Shown here: one piece after another, positions 1 through 12,756 of the stretch
Numbering within the stretch: position 1 is the stretch's first letter
Layout: each line of letters starts with the position of its first letter
Assembly (NCBI RefSeq): GCF_004137765.1
Contig: NZ_NOIS01000005.1
Span: 186,001 to 250,000 of the forward strand
From: Rothia uropygialis
GTDB lineage: Bacteria; Actinomycetota; Actinomycetes; Actinomycetales; Micrococcaceae
Direction of reading: 5' to 3'
Length of the DNA: 64,000 nucleotides
Made by a program: the position numbers and the translations under genes
The notes under the pieces: generated by a model
What the model saw: the letters and a program-made list of their open reading frames with translations, nothing else
Databases searched by the model: none
Told to the model about the DNA's origin: nothing

Positions 1-1
1 A

Positions 2-1090
2 GGCGCGCCGGCCCGGACGTCCAAGCCGAAGTTCCGTATCGATGCCGCCAATGAGCTCATCGACGACGTGCCACCGGTTCGTGACAAGGTCGAGCTCTCG
101 CAAATGGCCGTTTCACGGCTGGGCAAGGACGTCGTCGACATCGAGGACGTCTCCGTCTCCTACCCCCTGCCCTCCGGCGGAGAGAAGCCTGTGCTGAACC
201 ACGTGACGTGGCGAATCGCGCCCGGCGAGCGCACGGGGATCCTGGGAGTCAACGGTGCCGGCAAATCGACTTTGCTGGGACTCGTCACCGGCGACGTGGC
301 CCCTTCGGATGGCCGGGTCAAACGCGGCAAGACGGTGCGGGTCGCGACGTTGACGCAGCAGCTGGACGAACTGAAGGATGTTCTGCACGAGCGGGTTTCG
401 GAAGTCATCGGCCGCAAGCGGACCAGCTATATCGCCGACGGCAAGGAGATGACGCCCGGGCAGCTCCTCGAACGTCTGGGCTTCACGAACGCCCATCTCT
501 CGACCCCCGTTCGCGACCTTTCGGGTGGTCAAAAGCGCCGTTTGCAGCTCCTACTGATCCTGCTGGACGAGCCGAACGTGCTGATTCTTGACGAGCCTTC
601 CAACGACTTGGACACGGACATGCTGGCGGCCATGGAGGATCTGCTGGATACATGGCCCGGCACCCTTCTGGTGGTCTCCCACGACCGTTACCTCATGGAG
701 CGCGTGACGGACCAGCAGTATGCCGTCATGAATGGCTCTTTCCAACATATGCCCGGTGGCGTCGACCAATACCTCGAGCTGCAAGGCCGAGCCGAAACCG
801 TGAGTCGGGAGAAGCGGGCGACTGCCGCATCCGAGGCCACCGCCGCCGCGCGCGCGGACGTCACTCATTCCGGAGCCGAAATCCGCGAGGCCCAGAAGGA
901 GATCAAAGCGATCGACCGCAAGCTCTCCAGGCTGAGCGAGAACAAACAGAAGCTCCACGAAGAAATGGCCGCGCACGACCAGTCCGATTACGAGGGCCTG
1001 GCCGCATTCGGCCGCAAGGTCCAAGAAATCCAGAACGAAGTCGACGAGCTCGAAATGCGCTGGCTGGAACTGTCCGAGATCGCAGGGTAG
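2..1090 (+). CDS. ABC-F family ATPase, C-terminal part (5' truncated by window edge)
   Basis: The reading frame is open from the first bases, so the N-terminal ATPase domain lies outside the window. About 362 residues remain and hold one complete nucleotide-binding domain: Walker A GVNGAGKST, signature LSGGQKRR and Walker B VLILDEPSNDLD. A charged coiled-coil tail with repeated E/K/R/Q follows. No membrane segments are present, which fits the soluble ABC-F class (ribosome-associated translation factors, sometimes antibiotic protection). Which subfamily it belongs to cannot be decided without the missing half. The usual DEPTNDLD reads DEPSNDLD here, a mild substitution. The gene runs toward the peptide synthetase but is separated from it by about 690 bases. 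Confidence 0.88.
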   Translation, partial: GAPARTSKPKFRIDAANELIDDVPPVRDKVELSQMAVSRLGKDVVDIEDVSVSYPLPSGGEKPVLNHVTWRIAPGERTGILGVNGAGKSTLLGLVTGDVAPSDGRVKRGKTVRVATLTQQLDELKDVLHERVSEVIGRKRTSYIADGKEMTPGQLLERLGFTNAHLSTPVRDLSGGQKRRLQLLLILLDEPNVLILDEPSNDLDTDMLAAMEDLLDTWPGTLLVVSHDRYLMERVTDQQYAVMNGSFQHMPGGVDQYLELQGRAETVSREKRATAASEATAAARADVTHSGAEIREAQKEIKAIDRKLSRLSENKQKLHEEMAAHDQSDYEGLAAFGRKVQEIQNEVDELEMRWLELSEIAG

Positions 1091-1781
1091 ACGGTGCAGA
1101 ACCGGAGAAAAAGCGGCAAGCCGGCGTTGGCCGTAGGCCAAGGATTCCGGATTCCGGTCACGAAGAGCCGTTTTGTCCCCATAGTCCATGCCTCTTGCGG
1201 CAATCGGTGCGTTGGGTGCGCATAACCCGGACGCACCAGCCCGGCGAACCAGCGCGGTCGGTAGGCGGGTTCTGAGACTTATACCGCCCGGATTCTCCAT
1301 TCGGCCGAGATAGCGCTCCGCGCTGGGTCGGTTCCGCCCCGGCGCGCCCTCCTCATCGGTCTTCTCCGTCCATGGGCGCGCCACACGCCCGCTCGAACCG
1401 TGGACGAATAAGCCCGGTCGGCTCAGCGGCGGGATCTCACGGCTCGCCCGTGCTGAACCAATCTTTTCGTCAATCGGCAATCCAATGTCACCTCGGCCTC
1501 CGAATACCTTGTGTAATCCGGCCGTGAAGCCTTTTCGACGAATCGATCAGGCCAATGGCACTCACACAAGCTATGGAGCACAACATGCCGTTAACCGCCC
1601 TGGTCACAGCTACCGGTGACGTCCTGCAAACCACCTTGGACCATTTAGCGCTCACACAATTGACGCTCGTCAACGGCCCGTTAGTGGATTTTGGGGGCCT
1701 TCTGAACGGCCTCCAGATAGGGCAGTTCCAGTAATAGCACCTCGACCTGCAACCGAATAACCGATTTTGGAGTATATCCGT
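1091..1781. other. Intergenic leader region of the peptide synthetase operon
   Basis: These 691 bases hold no convincing gene; a long minus-strand open frame here is antisense to the ABC-F gene and has no recognisable motif. A perfect palindrome TTGGCC-gta-GGCCAA (1127-1141) follows the ABC-F stop but has no T-tract. Nearer the synthetase there are inverted repeats GTCAC/GTGAC (1603-1607 and 1616-1620) and TTGAC-N4-GTCAA (1660-1673). The latter could be an operator, or its TTGACG could serve as a -35 element; the -10 is unclear. I looked for an iron-box-like 19-mer palindrome and did not find one. Confidence 0.5.
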
Positions 1782-4700
1782 ATGTCACCTGAGACGGCTC
1801 AAGCCAATCTTCCGCTCACCAACAATGAACGGATGAAATTGACGCCTGCTCAGTACGGTATTTGGTACGCGCAGCAATTGGACACCCAAAACCCTCATTA
1901 CCAGATCGGGCAGTACCTCGATCTGGACGGGATCCCAGATCCCAGCGTTCTGAACATCGCCATAGCGCGATCCATGCGTGACATCGACGCGCTGTCCATG
2001 CGTTTTCACGAGGACGAACGGGGTCCTTTCGCGACCATAGAGCCGCCAGAACCGCTCGCCCAGAGACTCGACGTCGTCGACTTGCGCCACATGGGTCAGT
2101 CGAACGCGATAGAGCAAGCCAAAGAACTCATGGATCAACAGCTCAATACCCCCAGGGATATGACCGGCCCCGATCTCTTCGGAACCACCGTGTTCGAATT
2201 GCCCGAGGGCAGATCCATGTTTTTCCTCCGCGTACACCACATCATGGCCGACGGTTATTCGGCCGTGATGATCGTGAAGCACCTCGCCGAGGTCTATTCC
2301 CAGATTTCCGAGGAATTCTCGTCCGGGCAAATCGATGAGAAAACCCTGAGGGACGATTCCCGTGAGGTGGGGAAAAATCAGCGCGTATTCCCGAGCCATG
2401 ACGATTTATTGGATTCCCTGGAGGAATACCAGAATTCCGACCAATACGAAGAAGACAGGTATTTCTGGCGCGAAGAATCAAGCAGAGACGTTACTGCGGA
2501 GGGGCTGGAAGGCACGGTCAAAGGTGTCGCGCATGAAGTCACCCGAGCGACGATTCCGCTTTCCCCCGAACAGAGTCAGCAGCTCCGGGACCTTGGCAGG
2601 AATCTGCCCAAAACCATCGTCAGTATTATTGCGTTGTATATTTCGCAGCACACCGGACAGGGCCGCGTCAGCCTAGGATTGCCCGTAACGGCGCGTTCGG
2701 GACGGGTGGCCAAATCCACCCCGGCGATGCTCTCCAACGTTCTGCCGCTCTTTGTGGACACTTCAGCCTCGTTGACTCTCGAACAACTCTTTGCAACCAC
2801 GGGAACGGCCCTGCGCAAAGTGCTCAAGCATCAGCGTTTCAGGTTGGAATCGTTGGATTCCGCTCCCCCTCGTACCGGCCCGTCCGTGAACCTTCTTCCG
2901 ATGATCGGTGATCTGCGTTTCGGTCAGATCACAGGTTTGGTTCATATCCTCTCGACCGGGCCCGTCAAGGACCTTTCGATAGTCCTTGCAGGATTGGACA
3001 GCGCAGCAGCGGAACCAGCGCTCGTTCTCGAAGGCGATGCGCAGTTGTACTCGCCCGAGCTCTTGGCCGAGCACGGCTCAGCCTTGCGTGATTTCATCGC
3101 CCTCGCCCTGCGAACTGCTCCGGACGAGGTCGTCGGTCGGCTGCGAAGCACCGATCCCCACGAGACCGGCGAGCTGTTGTCACAGGGTCAAGGACCGGCC
3201 CAGTCGGTGGAACCACAGCCCGTCATGGGCGCATTTGCGGAAGCAGCCAGTGCCCGACCACGCCGAACCGCCGTCACCGGCCCGGAAGGCTCGCTGACGT
3301 TCGGTGAGCTGGAATCGAAGTCCACCCAATTGGCACACTATCTGCGCAGTTCGGGTCTTCAAACGGGTCAGCCCGTGGCGGTGCGTATTGAACGCGGTGT
3401 TCTGCTGCCTTTGCTCATCCTCGCGGTTCTTAAAGCCGGCGGTGCCTATGTGCCGATGGACCCGGAGTACCCCACTGAGCGTGTCAACGGAATGCTTGAG
3501 GACGCGAACCCAGCCCTCCTTCTGACCACCCGCGAACAGGTCACTGCGGATCGTGAGTCCGGCGCGACCTGGACACTGCCGACCGTGGTCGTGGACTCCG
3601 ACACTTCGTGGAAAGACCAAAGCGCCGATGTTCGCGATCTACCGCGGGTATCTGCCGACGATTTGGCCTATGTCATCTTCACTTCCGGCAGTTCCGGTCG
3701 CCCCAAGGGAGTCGGAGTCGAGCACCGGTCCCTGGCAAACCTGCTCCTACAGCACCGTACCGAGTTGTTCGACCCGACTGCGCACAAACTTCACCGGCAT
3801 GCGCGGATAGCCCATACTGCCGGCTTGTCCTTCGACGCCGCGTGGGACCCGATACTGTGGTTGTTCGCGGGGCACGAGCTGGTCATGGTCGATAACGAAA
3901 CCCGCAGGGACCCGCAGCGATTGGCACAGCACCTTCACGATCTGCGCATCGACTTCGTGGAAACCACGCCCACCTTCGTTCAGGCCCTGCTGGATACGGG
4001 GCTCTTCGAAAGCGACGGGCATCCTTCAACAGTGGCCGTCGGTGGCGAAGAGATCAGTGCCTCATTGTGGCACCGATTGGCCGCACTGAACGACACCACG
4101 GTTTTGAATCTGTACGGCCCCACCGAAGCGACCGTTGACAGTATGCTGACCGTCATCAGCCCAGGGGAAGAACCCCATCTTGGTACGTCGGTAGGCAACT
4201 CCAGGCATTACATCCTGGATGCCAACATGAACCTCTCTCGACCTCACGCAACAGGCGAGCTGTACCTGGCCGGCCTCAACCTGGCCCGCGGGTACGTGGG
4301 GCAACCCGGGCTGAGCGCCTCCCGTTTTGTAGCGGACCCCTTCTGGGCGGACGGGTCGAGGATGTATCGGACGGGCGACCTCGTCCGACGCCGCCCCAAC
4401 GGCACAATACAGTTCTTGGGGCGAGCCGACGATCAGATCAAGATCCGGGGGTACCGGGTCGAGATCGGTGAGATAGAAGAAGCCCTTCAGAATATCCCTG
4501 GAATCGTCCAGTCAGTCGTACTGGTGAGCAACCACGGGGAAAACGTTCGGCTCGTCGGCTATCTGGCAACCGGGCCCAGAAGCGATGCCCGGAAACCGCT
4601 GGACGTCCAAACCGTCAAAAATCACCTTCATTCGACCCTGCCCGGGTACATGGTCCCCGCCCAGATCGTCATCGTGGACGCCCTCCCCCTGACCTCCAAC

Positions 4701-7700
4701 GGCAAGCTCGACCGTCAGGGCCTTCCCTCCCCGGAAGCAACGGAACCAACCGCGACCCGGAAGGCTCGGACCGCTTCAGAAATTGAACTGGCAGAAGCAT
4801 TCGGACAGGTTCTGGGTCTCCCGGCCGAGTCTGTCGGCGTGGACGAGGATTTCTTTGCCGCCGGCGGACATTCCTTGTTGGCGACTCAGCTGGCGGCACT
4901 GGTTTCGGACCGGACCCAGGTTCCGGTCGCGGTACGAGACATTTTCGAGAACCCGACTGTTCGGCGATTGGCAGCACAGATCGAGGGCACCGGGCCTCGC
5001 ACCGGCACGCCGGCTTTGCAACGAGAGGCGCGCCCAGAGACCATCCCGGTTGCGCCGGCCCAGCGACGCCTGTGGTTCCTCAGCCAGCTCGAACCCTCCT
5101 CAGCGGCATACAACGTCCCCGTTATTCTGCATCTGACAGGGCCCGTCAACGTCAGGGCTCTCAAGGATGCTTTGTCGGACGTAGTCGTCAAGCACGAGCC
5201 GTTGCGCACGGTGTTTCCCTCGCCCGAGGGCGAGCCGATCCAGCAGGTGCTCGACGAAGAATCAGGACGGCCCCGACTCACGAGCGTAGAGATCCCACCT
5301 CAACAGCTTGACCACGTCATACACGAAGAATCAACGAGGCCCTTCGACATCGCCAACGAAGTTCCGTTGCGGGCCGTGTTGGCAAAAACCGGAGAAAATC
5401 GCCATACACTGATGGTGGTCATGCACCACATCGTCACAGACGGGTGGTCCCTCGCGCCGTTCGCCCGAGATTTGTCCACCGCATATTTCACGCGGAATTC
5501 CGGGAAGAACGACCCGCTGGCTTCGCCCAAAGTCAGCTACTCGGATTTCAGCCTGTGGCAGCGGAAACAGTTGGGTGACCCCACCGACCCTGATAGCACG
5601 GCTCACGAGCTGGTGCAGTTCTGGGTATCCGAGTTGAGCAACATGCCTGAGGAAATGGCTCTTCCTCGGGATCGGCCCCGGACCTCAGGCCTGACCGGTT
5701 CTACGACCGGTGCGGCCGACCACGAGGTCGAAGATCAGAGCACCTCGAACGGCGTCGGAGAGTTGCTGCTGCGAATTGATGCCCAGCGGCATCACAACCT
5801 GCGAAAAATCGCCGCCGAGAATCAGAGCAGCCTGTTCATGGTCCTGCAAACGGCCGTCGCGGTCGCGCTGAGACAATACGGAGCCGGCGACGACATCGTC
5901 TTGGGCACCCCGGTCGCCGGACGCACCGATCCTCAGGTCGAGGACCTCGTGGGGTTCTTTGTCAATACGATAGCTTTGCGCACCAGATTTGATCAGGATC
6001 CGAGTCTTTCCGAGGCACTCCAACGTGTCCGCCAGACGGATATTGCCGCTTACGCCCATCAAGACCTCCCGTTCGACACCGTGGTCGATGCGGTCAACCC
6101 GCGGAGAGACCCGCAACGGCACCCGATTTTTCAGGTGCTGCTCACGATGCAGAACACTCCGGCTGCCGCAGTGGAGCTTCAAGACATCGAAGTGACCGTA
6201 CCTCCCCAACGCGTCAGCGCCGGAGTCAAAGCGGATTTGCTCTTTGATTTCAGCACCCCGGACGGAGAGTCCGGAGACGTGCATGCTGTCCTGGGGTTTG
6301 ACGAATCGCTGTTCGACGAGCCCACGGCTCAACGCATCATGGATGCTGTGGATCGGGTTTTGGCCGCCCTCGTCGAGCACTCGCATTACCGGCTCTCCGA
6401 GCTCACGGCTCTTGACGCCGAAACCACGGGTTGGATGGAGAATCTCTCACACGGTCTGAGAACGCCCGCTCATGAATCTGTCTTCGAGTTGTTCGAAAAC
6501 ACCGCACAGCAATACTCAGGGCATCTTGCGGTGGCCGATCGTTCCGAACACATCACCTATGTCCGGCTGGCCGCAGAAATCCGCCGTGTAGCGGCTGCAC
6601 TGATGGCCCACGGTATTGAACGCGGCGACGCAGTGCTGATCGCTCTGCCACGCGGCGTCGACTCCATCATTGCTCTGCTCGGTGTCTTGCGCTCCGGTGG
6701 CGTGGCGGTCCCTATCGACGTGACCTACCCCGCGGCACGCATTGCTCGAATCGCAGAGGCCTCAAAGCCTCGGCTCATCATCACCGAAAGCAATGACGCT
6801 GCTCCGCTCGTGCCGGACACGGGCGGTTCCGGTCTCACAACTTTATCGCGGCAGGTAACCATAGGTGACCTGCGCGCCAGTAACGAGACCACTTTGCCTC
6901 CCTTGCCTTCGCCCGAGGACGTGGCATACCAGGTGTTTACTTCTGGGACCACCGGGGCTCCGAAAGGGATCCAAGTCCCACATCGGGCTCTGAACAACCT
7001 ACTGACCCAACATCACAAGGGCCTGGTCAGCGCTCACCAGCGCGCGGTGGCTCCACGGTTGCCTCGCGTCTTGCACGTCACGGGTATGGGATTCGACGCC
7101 GCCTGGGACCCTGTTGTTTGGCTCATCTGCGGGGCTACCCTCCTGATTCCGACCGAGTCCCAGCGAGTGGATGCAGAAATGATCCTGGATGCGCTCACTC
7201 GAGATTCGGCAGCACCGGCTGTCCGTCACCGTGCAGAGGCTGATGCGGAACATCAACCTGAGGGTACGAGCGAGGTCTTCGACCAGGTCGGTGGCGCGGA
7301 TGTTCTGGAAACCACGCCTTCCTATGCGCAACAATTGCTTGCGCTCGGCCTGGCAGCTTCCGTGGAGACCCACGGGAAGCAGGTGACTCTCGCTCTCGGG
7401 GGCGAGGCCGTATCCGATTCCTTGTGGGCACGCATCGCCGAAGCCCCGTTCATCCACGGCTGGAATCTCTACGGTCCCAGCGAATTCACGGTTGACGCGC
7501 TCCTGGGGGAAATCGCCGGTACCCGTCCGCATCTGGGCAAGCCGATCAACAACGTGTACTACTCCGTGCTCGACCATACGTTGGCGCCCGTTCCTCCTGG
7601 GGTCGAGGGAGAACTGTATCTCCACGGAGATTCAGAAGCCCACGGATACGTGGATCGGCCGTCCGAGACCGCCTCACGCTACGTTGCGGATCCACGAGGC

Positions 7701-10700
7701 AACGGCACCCGGATGTACCGCACCGGCGACGTGGTGCGGCGAGACCCCAGCGGGGCCTTGGAATTCCTTCGCCGTGAGGATGATCAAGTGAAGCTCCGTG
7801 GTTACCGGGTCGAAGTAACCGAGGTGGAATCCGTGCTCCGGCACACGGAGGGCGTCCAAGCCGCGGTCGTACGCCTTGTCACTCCGGGTGATTCCGAAAC
7901 CGCACAATTGGCGGCGTGGATAGTGGGCGAAGGCGATCCTGAGGATATTCGCCGGCAGGTTCAGGCTCAACTGCCCAGCTACATGGTTCCCGCACGGATC
8001 CAAAATATCGCGTCGATTCCGCTGACCTCTCACGGGAAAGTAGACGTCGTTCGTCTCCCCCAGCCCCAGACCCATCACGGGGCTTCCCTTCCACAAACGA
8101 CAAGGGAACAAGCCGTATGTGCCCTCACGGCACAGGTCCTCGGCGTGGATGCCGTCAGCCTCGACGACGATTTCTTCGCCATGGGCGGTCATTCACTGTT
8201 GGCAGTGACCCTGGTCGGCCGACTCAAAAACGAACTCGGGCTGCAGATCCCCCTGAGGGCGGTCTTCGAAGCACCGACGCCCTCGCAATGGCTGACTTCT
8301 AGCGGACAAACCTCATCCCACCCACCCATCCGGGAAAGCAACGTAACCGCCGAGAACGGGTCGGCGAACACCCACCGGTCGGCTGGATTGGGCGCGTGGG
8401 TCGATGCACACCCGCAGGATCATGCGGCGGAAGTACCCTTGAGTCTGGGTCAATCGCGATTGTGGTTCCTCAACCAACTGCACCCTGAGTCTCCGGAATA
8501 CAACGTTCTCCTGCGTGTCAGCCTCGAGGGCGATCTGGATACCGCGGATCTCACCGGAGCGATCAGCGATGTAGTTCAACGCCATGAGATTCTTCGAACC
8601 ACATTTCCGAAGGTCGCGGGCAGTCCCGTTCAACGCGTGAACCCAGTGCCCGAGGACCTGGTCAGCGACCGGCCGCTGGACTACGGATCCGGCTTCGACC
8701 TGACAAACGAGCTTCCGATCCGCGCGGCTGTTGTGCCCACCGGAACGAACACATGGCGCTTGGAACTGATCATCCACCACATCGCCACCGATGGAGCTTC
8801 CCTGCGGCCGCTGACCGATGACCTGTCTCGAAGTTACAGAGCCCGACAAAGTGGAACGGCCGGCGTACAGTCTCGGAAGGACCTCCAGTTCTCCGATGTT
8901 GCACGCCGTGAGGCCTCCGATCAGGCCGAGCTTACCCGCAACGGCAGGCTGCAGCATCCGGACCTGAGGCGTTGGGTCGAGCGCTTGGCCGGAGCACCCG
9001 CCGAGCTGTCCCTCCCGTCCTCGGGCGCTCGTCGAAACAGTGCCGAGCAGCCAGCGGACCAACTTTATTTCGAGATACCGGCCACGCTGGCCACCAGCCT
9101 CGCTCAGGTCTCCTCTTCCCAGTCAGCCAGCGATTTCCACACGTGGCTTGCCGCTTTGGCCACCTACCTGCAACGAATAGGTGCCGGCGAGGACGTGGTG
9201 ATCGGAGCGCCATCCGCCGGCCGCGCAGACCATGACGTCGCGGACCTCATGGGGTTTTTCGTCAATACGCTCCCCTTGCGGATCAGGACAGACCCTGAGG
9301 AGGCCACGTTCGCGGACGCCGTCGCCTCGGCGAGAGAAGTGACGCTGGAAGCTCTCGAAACAGAAGACGTGCCGTTTGAACAAATCGTTGAGGCGCACAA
9401 TCCGGAGCGCCAGCTCGGACGTCATCCCTTGTTCCAAACCATGCTTTCGGTCGAGCAACCAGTTGAGCTGACGCTGGATCTTCCCGGCGTTACCGCAACC
9501 GTCCTGGAATCGGAGACCACGGGCAGCGCCAAGGTCGATTTGTCGTTTACTCTCCGGCCCCGGACGGACAGCGCCACGGTAGACGGAGTGTTGGAATACA
9601 ACAGCGCGATGTTCACGCGCAATGCGGCTCGACGATTGGTAGATCAGTGGAGGACCTACCTGGAGGAAGTCACCACGGATCCGGACAGGAAAATCAACGC
9701 CGTGTCCTTGGATGGAACCGCGACGGCCTTGGCCCCCTGGCCAACCGATGAATCCCCAGTTTCCGTGGTGGACACGTTCGCGGAAACGGTCCGAAGAATA
9801 CCGCGAGACACGGCGATCGTAGCCGGATCGAGGTCGATGACTTATGCGGACTTGGACGAACACGTCCGCAACCTCCGGAAAGGTTTGCAAGCCTACGGTG
9901 TGACTTCCGGGGACGTCGTCGCGATATGCCTTCCCCGGTCGATCGAGACCGTGGCCGTCCTGCTGGCAATCTGGCATGTCGGCGCGAGCGCATTGCCCGT
10001 GGACATCACCATGCCGGACGCGCGCATAGCGGAAATGCTCACCCGCTCCGGAAGCAGCTTGGTGCTCCTCTCCACCTACTCGTCCCACGAGGATGCCGCA
10101 TCATCCGGAAGAGACATCGGCGGTTTCTTCGACGCCGGCTCGACGTCGCCCTCGACAGACGGTGCAGAGCGTACCTCGCCCCGCTTCGTTGACCTGGCGG
10201 AGCTTCTTGACCCTCGGCATCGAGTCCGGGTCTCTGAGCCACGCGGCCTTTCAAATCAGGACCGGACTGCATATACGGTCTTTACCTCCGGAACCACGGG
10301 CAAACCCAAAGGAGTTCAAGTTCCGCATTCGGCCCTCTCTCACCTGCTAGCTTCACATCGCTCGACCGTCTTGCCACGGCAGGATTCCGAGAGAAAACGG
10401 ATCGCGCACACGACCGGAGTGGGGTTCGATGCCGCCATGGATCCTGTGCTCTGGATGGTTTCAGGCCATGAGTTGCACATGATTGACGATTCCACGCGCC
10501 GCAACCCACAGTCTTTGCTCGAGTACTTCGCCCAACACCACATTACGGCTTGGGAAAGCACTCCCAGCTACATCACCGCTCTCACCGGGGGCCAAGGCCT
10601 GGAAAAATACCTCGACGGGCACGGACTCGACGACCCGTTCGTCTTGTTGATCGGTGGCGAACCTATAGACCCGGGACTGTGGACGTGGCTGAGAGAGCGT

Positions 10701-12434
10701 CCTTCCACCCGTGCTTGGAATCTCTATGGTCCTACGGAAGCTACTGTCGATTGCCTGGTCGGGGCCATCACGGAGGCGCCCTCTCCATATGTGGGCCCGC
10801 CGACCGCGGCCACTACGGCGTATGTCCTTGACGAGCGCCTGCGGCCCGTTCCGGATGGTTCCGTAGGCGAGCTGTGGATCGCCGGTGCGCAGCTGGCCCA
10901 AGGATATCTTGGGGATCCCCGAGCAACCTCCGCGGCTTTCGTCGCCAACCCGTTCGCATCCGATGGCAGTCGCATGTACCGGACGGGAGACCTGGTGACC
11001 GTGCGTGAGTCGGCCGAGGATGATCAACCGCGCATCAGGGTCCGCGGTCGTTCGGACAGCCAGGTCAAGATCAGAGGCTATCGCGTGGAACCGACGGAGA
11101 TTGAATACGTGCTGCGATCCAGTCCGTTGGTCGCACAGGCGGTCGTCCGGGCTCGACCCTCGGCCCGGGGAACGGTTCTTCTCGCTTGGGTTGTTCCGGA
11201 TTCCGGCAAGCGCCCGGAGCGCACCGATTCCCAGCTCGAAGTCGAGCTGATCGCTGAGCTCCGTCGCCAGGTACCCGACTACATGGTTCCCAGCGCCGTG
11301 AATGTGATCGAGGAAATTCCGTTGACCCCCAACGGGAAAATTCATGACCAGGCATTACCGGAGCCTCGTACCCGCGCCAGCGTAGGGCGTGATCCCAGGG
11401 GGCATGCTGAACAGGCCGTTGCGGCAGCCTTCGGTCAGGTCCTTGGCATAGAGCACATTGCTGCAGACGACTCGTTCTTCGAGCTCGGAGGGCATTCTTT
11501 CGTCGCTCAGGCGGCAGTCGATGCCGTGAACCAAGCCCTGTCGACTGAGCTCCCGGTGCAGGCTCTCTTCCAAGCACCGACCACAGAATCCCTGGCGGGC
11601 CTGGCGGAGTCGGGCCAAACCTCATTGCAGCAGAGTCTCGGTCCGGTTCTGCCACTCCGGGATCACGGTGTAGGCGAACCGCTCTTCGCGGTGCATCCCG
11701 CCAGCGGTTTGAGTTGGTCCTACTCGTCCTTGGTCACGCATTTGAGAATGAAGAGACCGATTCTGGGTCTGCAGATGCCGGGGATCGCATCAGAGCGCTC
11801 GGAGGAGTTCGAACCCTCTTCCGCCGGCGAGTTGGTTGACAGTTACGTTCGACGAATCCGCCAAGAGCAGTCCACCGGTCCTTACCACCTCATCGGATGG
11901 TCCTTTGGTGGCCGTCTCGCGCAGGCTATTGCGACCAAACTTCAAAGGGACGGTGACGAGGTGAGAACACTGGCGGTACTGGATGCCTATCCTTCGTCGG
12001 ATTCCACGGCCGGGCTGACCGACCGAGACGACGTGTGGCGCGGCTTTTTGTCGGCCAATGGCATCACGGACCATCTCCCTCGGGAGCTGTCAGCAGGTAC
12101 GGTCCGAGAATGCTTCCGGCAGCACGACCACCCATTCGGTTCGTTGCCCGAGGAAACCATGGAGCTTTTGCTCCAACGCTTCCATCGCGCCGCGAGCCTC
12201 CTGGACGACGCAGAGATCGCTACCTTCTCGGGAGACATGTTGGTCTTCGAAGCCACGAAGGACGTCCCCGAGGACAGGCCGTCCCCGGATGCTTGGCGCC
12301 CCTTCGTGACCGGTGAATTAAGTATCCGTCCTGTTCCGGTCGCACACGGTCAGATGCTCGGTGAGCACGCGCTGCAGATCATGAGACCGGATCTAGATCT
12401 CGAGCTGTGCCTCACGGAGCCGTCCTTCTCATGA
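1782..12434 (+). CDS. Trimodular non-ribosomal peptide synthetase (C-A-PCP-C-A-PCP-C-A-PCP-TE)
   Basis: This 3550-residue enzyme has three complete modules and a terminal thioesterase. Condensation motifs are HHIMADG (152-158), HHIVTDG (from 1215) and HHIATDG (from 2332). Adenylation domains carry FTSGSSG/FTSGTTG at about 633, 1719 and 2834 and invariant A10 lysines. Carrier serines lie in GGHS at 1031, 2138 and 3239. The TE has GWSFGG with Ser3374, and likely Asp3401 and His3522. There is no epimerisation or methylation domain. C1 resembles the EntF condensation domain, so an acyl or aryl donor may load first. Each A domain has an unusual FDAAWDP-type A4 segment and shares E/L/V/D pocket residues; A2 carries an insertion of about 30 residues near 1805-1838. 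ATG 1782 is preferred over TTG 1767 because GGAG (1769-1772) sits nine bases upstream. The product is unknown. Confidence 0.93.
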   Translation: MSPETAQANLPLTNNERMKLTPAQYGIWYAQQLDTQNPHYQIGQYLDLDGIPDPSVLNIAIARSMRDIDALSMRFHEDERGPFATIEPPEPLAQRLDVVDLRHMGQSNAIEQAKELMDQQLNTPRDMTGPDLFGTTVFELPEGRSMFFLRVHHIMADGYSAVMIVKHLAEVYSQISEEFSSGQIDEKTLRDDSREVGKNQRVFPSHDDLLDSLEEYQNSDQYEEDRYFWREESSRDVTAEGLEGTVKGVAHEVTRATIPLSPEQSQQLRDLGRNLPKTIVSIIALYISQHTGQGRVSLGLPVTARSGRVAKSTPAMLSNVLPLFVDTSASLTLEQLFATTGTALRKVLKHQRFRLESLDSAPPRTGPSVNLLPMIGDLRFGQITGLVHILSTGPVKDLSIVLAGLDSAAAEPALVLEGDAQLYSPELLAEHGSALRDFIALALRTAPDEVVGRLRSTDPHETGELLSQGQGPAQSVEPQPVMGAFAEAASARPRRTAVTGPEGSLTFGELESKSTQLAHYLRSSGLQTGQPVAVRIERGVLLPLLILAVLKAGGAYVPMDPEYPTERVNGMLEDANPALLLTTREQVTADRESGATWTLPTVVVDSDTSWKDQSADVRDLPRVSADDLAYVIFTSGSSGRPKGVGVEHRSLANLLLQHRTELFDPTAHKLHRHARIAHTAGLSFDAAWDPILWLFAGHELVMVDNETRRDPQRLAQHLHDLRIDFVETTPTFVQALLDTGLFESDGHPSTVAVGGEEISASLWHRLAALNDTTVLNLYGPTEATVDSMLTVISPGEEPHLGTSVGNSRHYILDANMNLSRPHATGELYLAGLNLARGYVGQPGLSASRFVADPFWADGSRMYRTGDLVRRRPNGTIQFLGRADDQIKIRGYRVEIGEIEEALQNIPGIVQSVVLVSNHGENVRLVGYLATGPRSDARKPLDVQTVKNHLHSTLPGYMVPAQIVIVDALPLTSNGKLDRQGLPSPEATEPTATRKARTASEIELAEAFGQVLGLPAESVGVDEDFFAAGGHSLLATQLAALVSDRTQVPVAVRDIFENPTVRRLAAQIEGTGPRTGTPALQREARPETIPVAPAQRRLWFLSQLEPSSAAYNVPVILHLTGPVNVRALKDALSDVVVKHEPLRTVFPSPEGEPIQQVLDEESGRPRLTSVEIPPQQLDHVIHEESTRPFDIANEVPLRAVLAKTGENRHTLMVVMHHIVTDGWSLAPFARDLSTAYFTRNSGKNDPLASPKVSYSDFSLWQRKQLGDPTDPDSTAHELVQFWVSELSNMPEEMALPRDRPRTSGLTGSTTGAADHEVEDQSTSNGVGELLLRIDAQRHHNLRKIAAENQSSLFMVLQTAVAVALRQYGAGDDIVLGTPVAGRTDPQVEDLVGFFVNTIALRTRFDQDPSLSEALQRVRQTDIAAYAHQDLPFDTVVDAVNPRRDPQRHPIFQVLLTMQNTPAAAVELQDIEVTVPPQRVSAGVKADLLFDFSTPDGESGDVHAVLGFDESLFDEPTAQRIMDAVDRVLAALVEHSHYRLSELTALDAETTGWMENLSHGLRTPAHESVFELFENTAQQYSGHLAVADRSEHITYVRLAAEIRRVAAALMAHGIERGDAVLIALPRGVDSIIALLGVLRSGGVAVPIDVTYPAARIARIAEASKPRLIITESNDAAPLVPDTGGSGLTTLSRQVTIGDLRASNETTLPPLPSPEDVAYQVFTSGTTGAPKGIQVPHRALNNLLTQHHKGLVSAHQRAVAPRLPRVLHVTGMGFDAAWDPVVWLICGATLLIPTESQRVDAEMILDALTRDSAAPAVRHRAEADAEHQPEGTSEVFDQVGGADVLETTPSYAQQLLALGLAASVETHGKQVTLALGGEAVSDSLWARIAEAPFIHGWNLYGPSEFTVDALLGEIAGTRPHLGKPINNVYYSVLDHTLAPVPPGVEGELYLHGDSEAHGYVDRPSETASRYVADPRGNGTRMYRTGDVVRRDPSGALEFLRREDDQVKLRGYRVEVTEVESVLRHTEGVQAAVVRLVTPGDSETAQLAAWIVGEGDPEDIRRQVQAQLPSYMVPARIQNIASIPLTSHGKVDVVRLPQPQTHHGASLPQTTREQAVCALTAQVLGVDAVSLDDDFFAMGGHSLLAVTLVGRLKNELGLQIPLRAVFEAPTPSQWLTSSGQTSSHPPIRESNVTAENGSANTHRSAGLGAWVDAHPQDHAAEVPLSLGQSRLWFLNQLHPESPEYNVLLRVSLEGDLDTADLTGAISDVVQRHEILRTTFPKVAGSPVQRVNPVPEDLVSDRPLDYGSGFDLTNELPIRAAVVPTGTNTWRLELIIHHIATDGASLRPLTDDLSRSYRARQSGTAGVQSRKDLQFSDVARREASDQAELTRNGRLQHPDLRRWVERLAGAPAELSLPSSGARRNSAEQPADQLYFEIPATLATSLAQVSSSQSASDFHTWLAALATYLQRIGAGEDVVIGAPSAGRADHDVADLMGFFVNTLPLRIRTDPEEATFADAVASAREVTLEALETEDVPFEQIVEAHNPERQLGRHPLFQTMLSVEQPVELTLDLPGVTATVLESETTGSAKVDLSFTLRPRTDSATVDGVLEYNSAMFTRNAARRLVDQWRTYLEEVTTDPDRKINAVSLDGTATALAPWPTDESPVSVVDTFAETVRRIPRDTAIVAGSRSMTYADLDEHVRNLRKGLQAYGVTSGDVVAICLPRSIETVAVLLAIWHVGASALPVDITMPDARIAEMLTRSGSSLVLLSTYSSHEDAASSGRDIGGFFDAGSTSPSTDGAERTSPRFVDLAELLDPRHRVRVSEPRGLSNQDRTAYTVFTSGTTGKPKGVQVPHSALSHLLASHRSTVLPRQDSERKRIAHTTGVGFDAAMDPVLWMVSGHELHMIDDSTRRNPQSLLEYFAQHHITAWESTPSYITALTGGQGLEKYLDGHGLDDPFVLLIGGEPIDPGLWTWLRERPSTRAWNLYGPTEATVDCLVGAITEAPSPYVGPPTAATTAYVLDERLRPVPDGSVGELWIAGAQLAQGYLGDPRATSAAFVANPFASDGSRMYRTGDLVTVRESAEDDQPRIRVRGRSDSQVKIRGYRVEPTEIEYVLRSSPLVAQAVVRARPSARGTVLLAWVVPDSGKRPERTDSQLEVELIAELRRQVPDYMVPSAVNVIEEIPLTPNGKIHDQALPEPRTRASVGRDPRGHAEQAVAAAFGQVLGIEHIAADDSFFELGGHSFVAQAAVDAVNQALSTELPVQALFQAPTTESLAGLAESGQTSLQQSLGPVLPLRDHGVGEPLFAVHPASGLSWSYSSLVTHLRMKRPILGLQMPGIASERSEEFEPSSAGELVDSYVRRIRQEQSTGPYHLIGWSFGGRLAQAIATKLQRDGDEVRTLAVLDAYPSSDSTAGLTDRDDVWRGFLSANGITDHLPRELSAGTVRECFRQHDHPFGSLPEETMELLLQRFHRAASLLDDAEIATFSGDMLVFEATKDVPEDRPSPDAWRPFVTGELSIRPVPVAHGQMLGEHALQIMRPDLDLELCLTEPSFS

Positions 12435-12546
12435 GCCGACATGCCTCTACCGCCCGGCCCCGTCGAGAACGTGCCGATTGCGCACATCGTCGGTTCGGCG
12501 CCCTGACGCGAAAACCAACCCAACTATTGGACAGAGGAGCAACAAC

Positions 12547-12756
12547 ATGACCAATCCTTTCGATCGCGAGGACGCGAATTTTCGTGTTCTGGTCAATGAT
12601 CTCCAGCAGCACTCGCTGTGGCCGGAGCATGCAGAAGTACCGCACGGATGGGTAGTCGTCTTCGGACCCGCGCCGCGTGCTGACTGCCTGAGTTATATAG
12701 AGAAAAACTGGACAGACATCACTCCGCGGCAGACTGCCCCGTTGGGCGAATCGTGA
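12547..12756 (+). CDS. MbtH-like protein
   Basis: This is a 69-residue member of the MbtH family, small chaperone-like proteins that bind adenylation domains and support their folding and activity. The family pattern is visible: HSLWPE, then VPHGW, then [12 protein letters not shown] near the C-terminus. The ATG at 12547 is chosen because AGAGGAG (12533-12539) sits seven bases upstream and because the family starts near MTNPFD; a longer in-frame start at 12478 has no such support. It lies 112 bases after the synthetase, and its stop overlaps the GTG of the ABC ATPase (GTGA). Its partner is almost certainly the adjacent synthetase. Confidence 0.95.
   Translation: MTNPFDREDANFRVLVNDLQQHSLWPEHAEVPHGWVVVFGPAPRADCLSYIEKNWTDITPRQTAPLGES

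Noticed and set aside
551-1480. Long minus-strand open frame antisense to the ABC-F gene
   Set aside because: Composition mirrors the plus-strand coding frame, no motif is recognisable and the real gene has full ABC signatures.
1500-1781. Iron-box (IdeR/DmdR-like) operator before the peptide synthetase
   Set aside because: No 19-base palindrome with TTAGG/CCTAA-like halves was found, so siderophore function is not supported by regulation.
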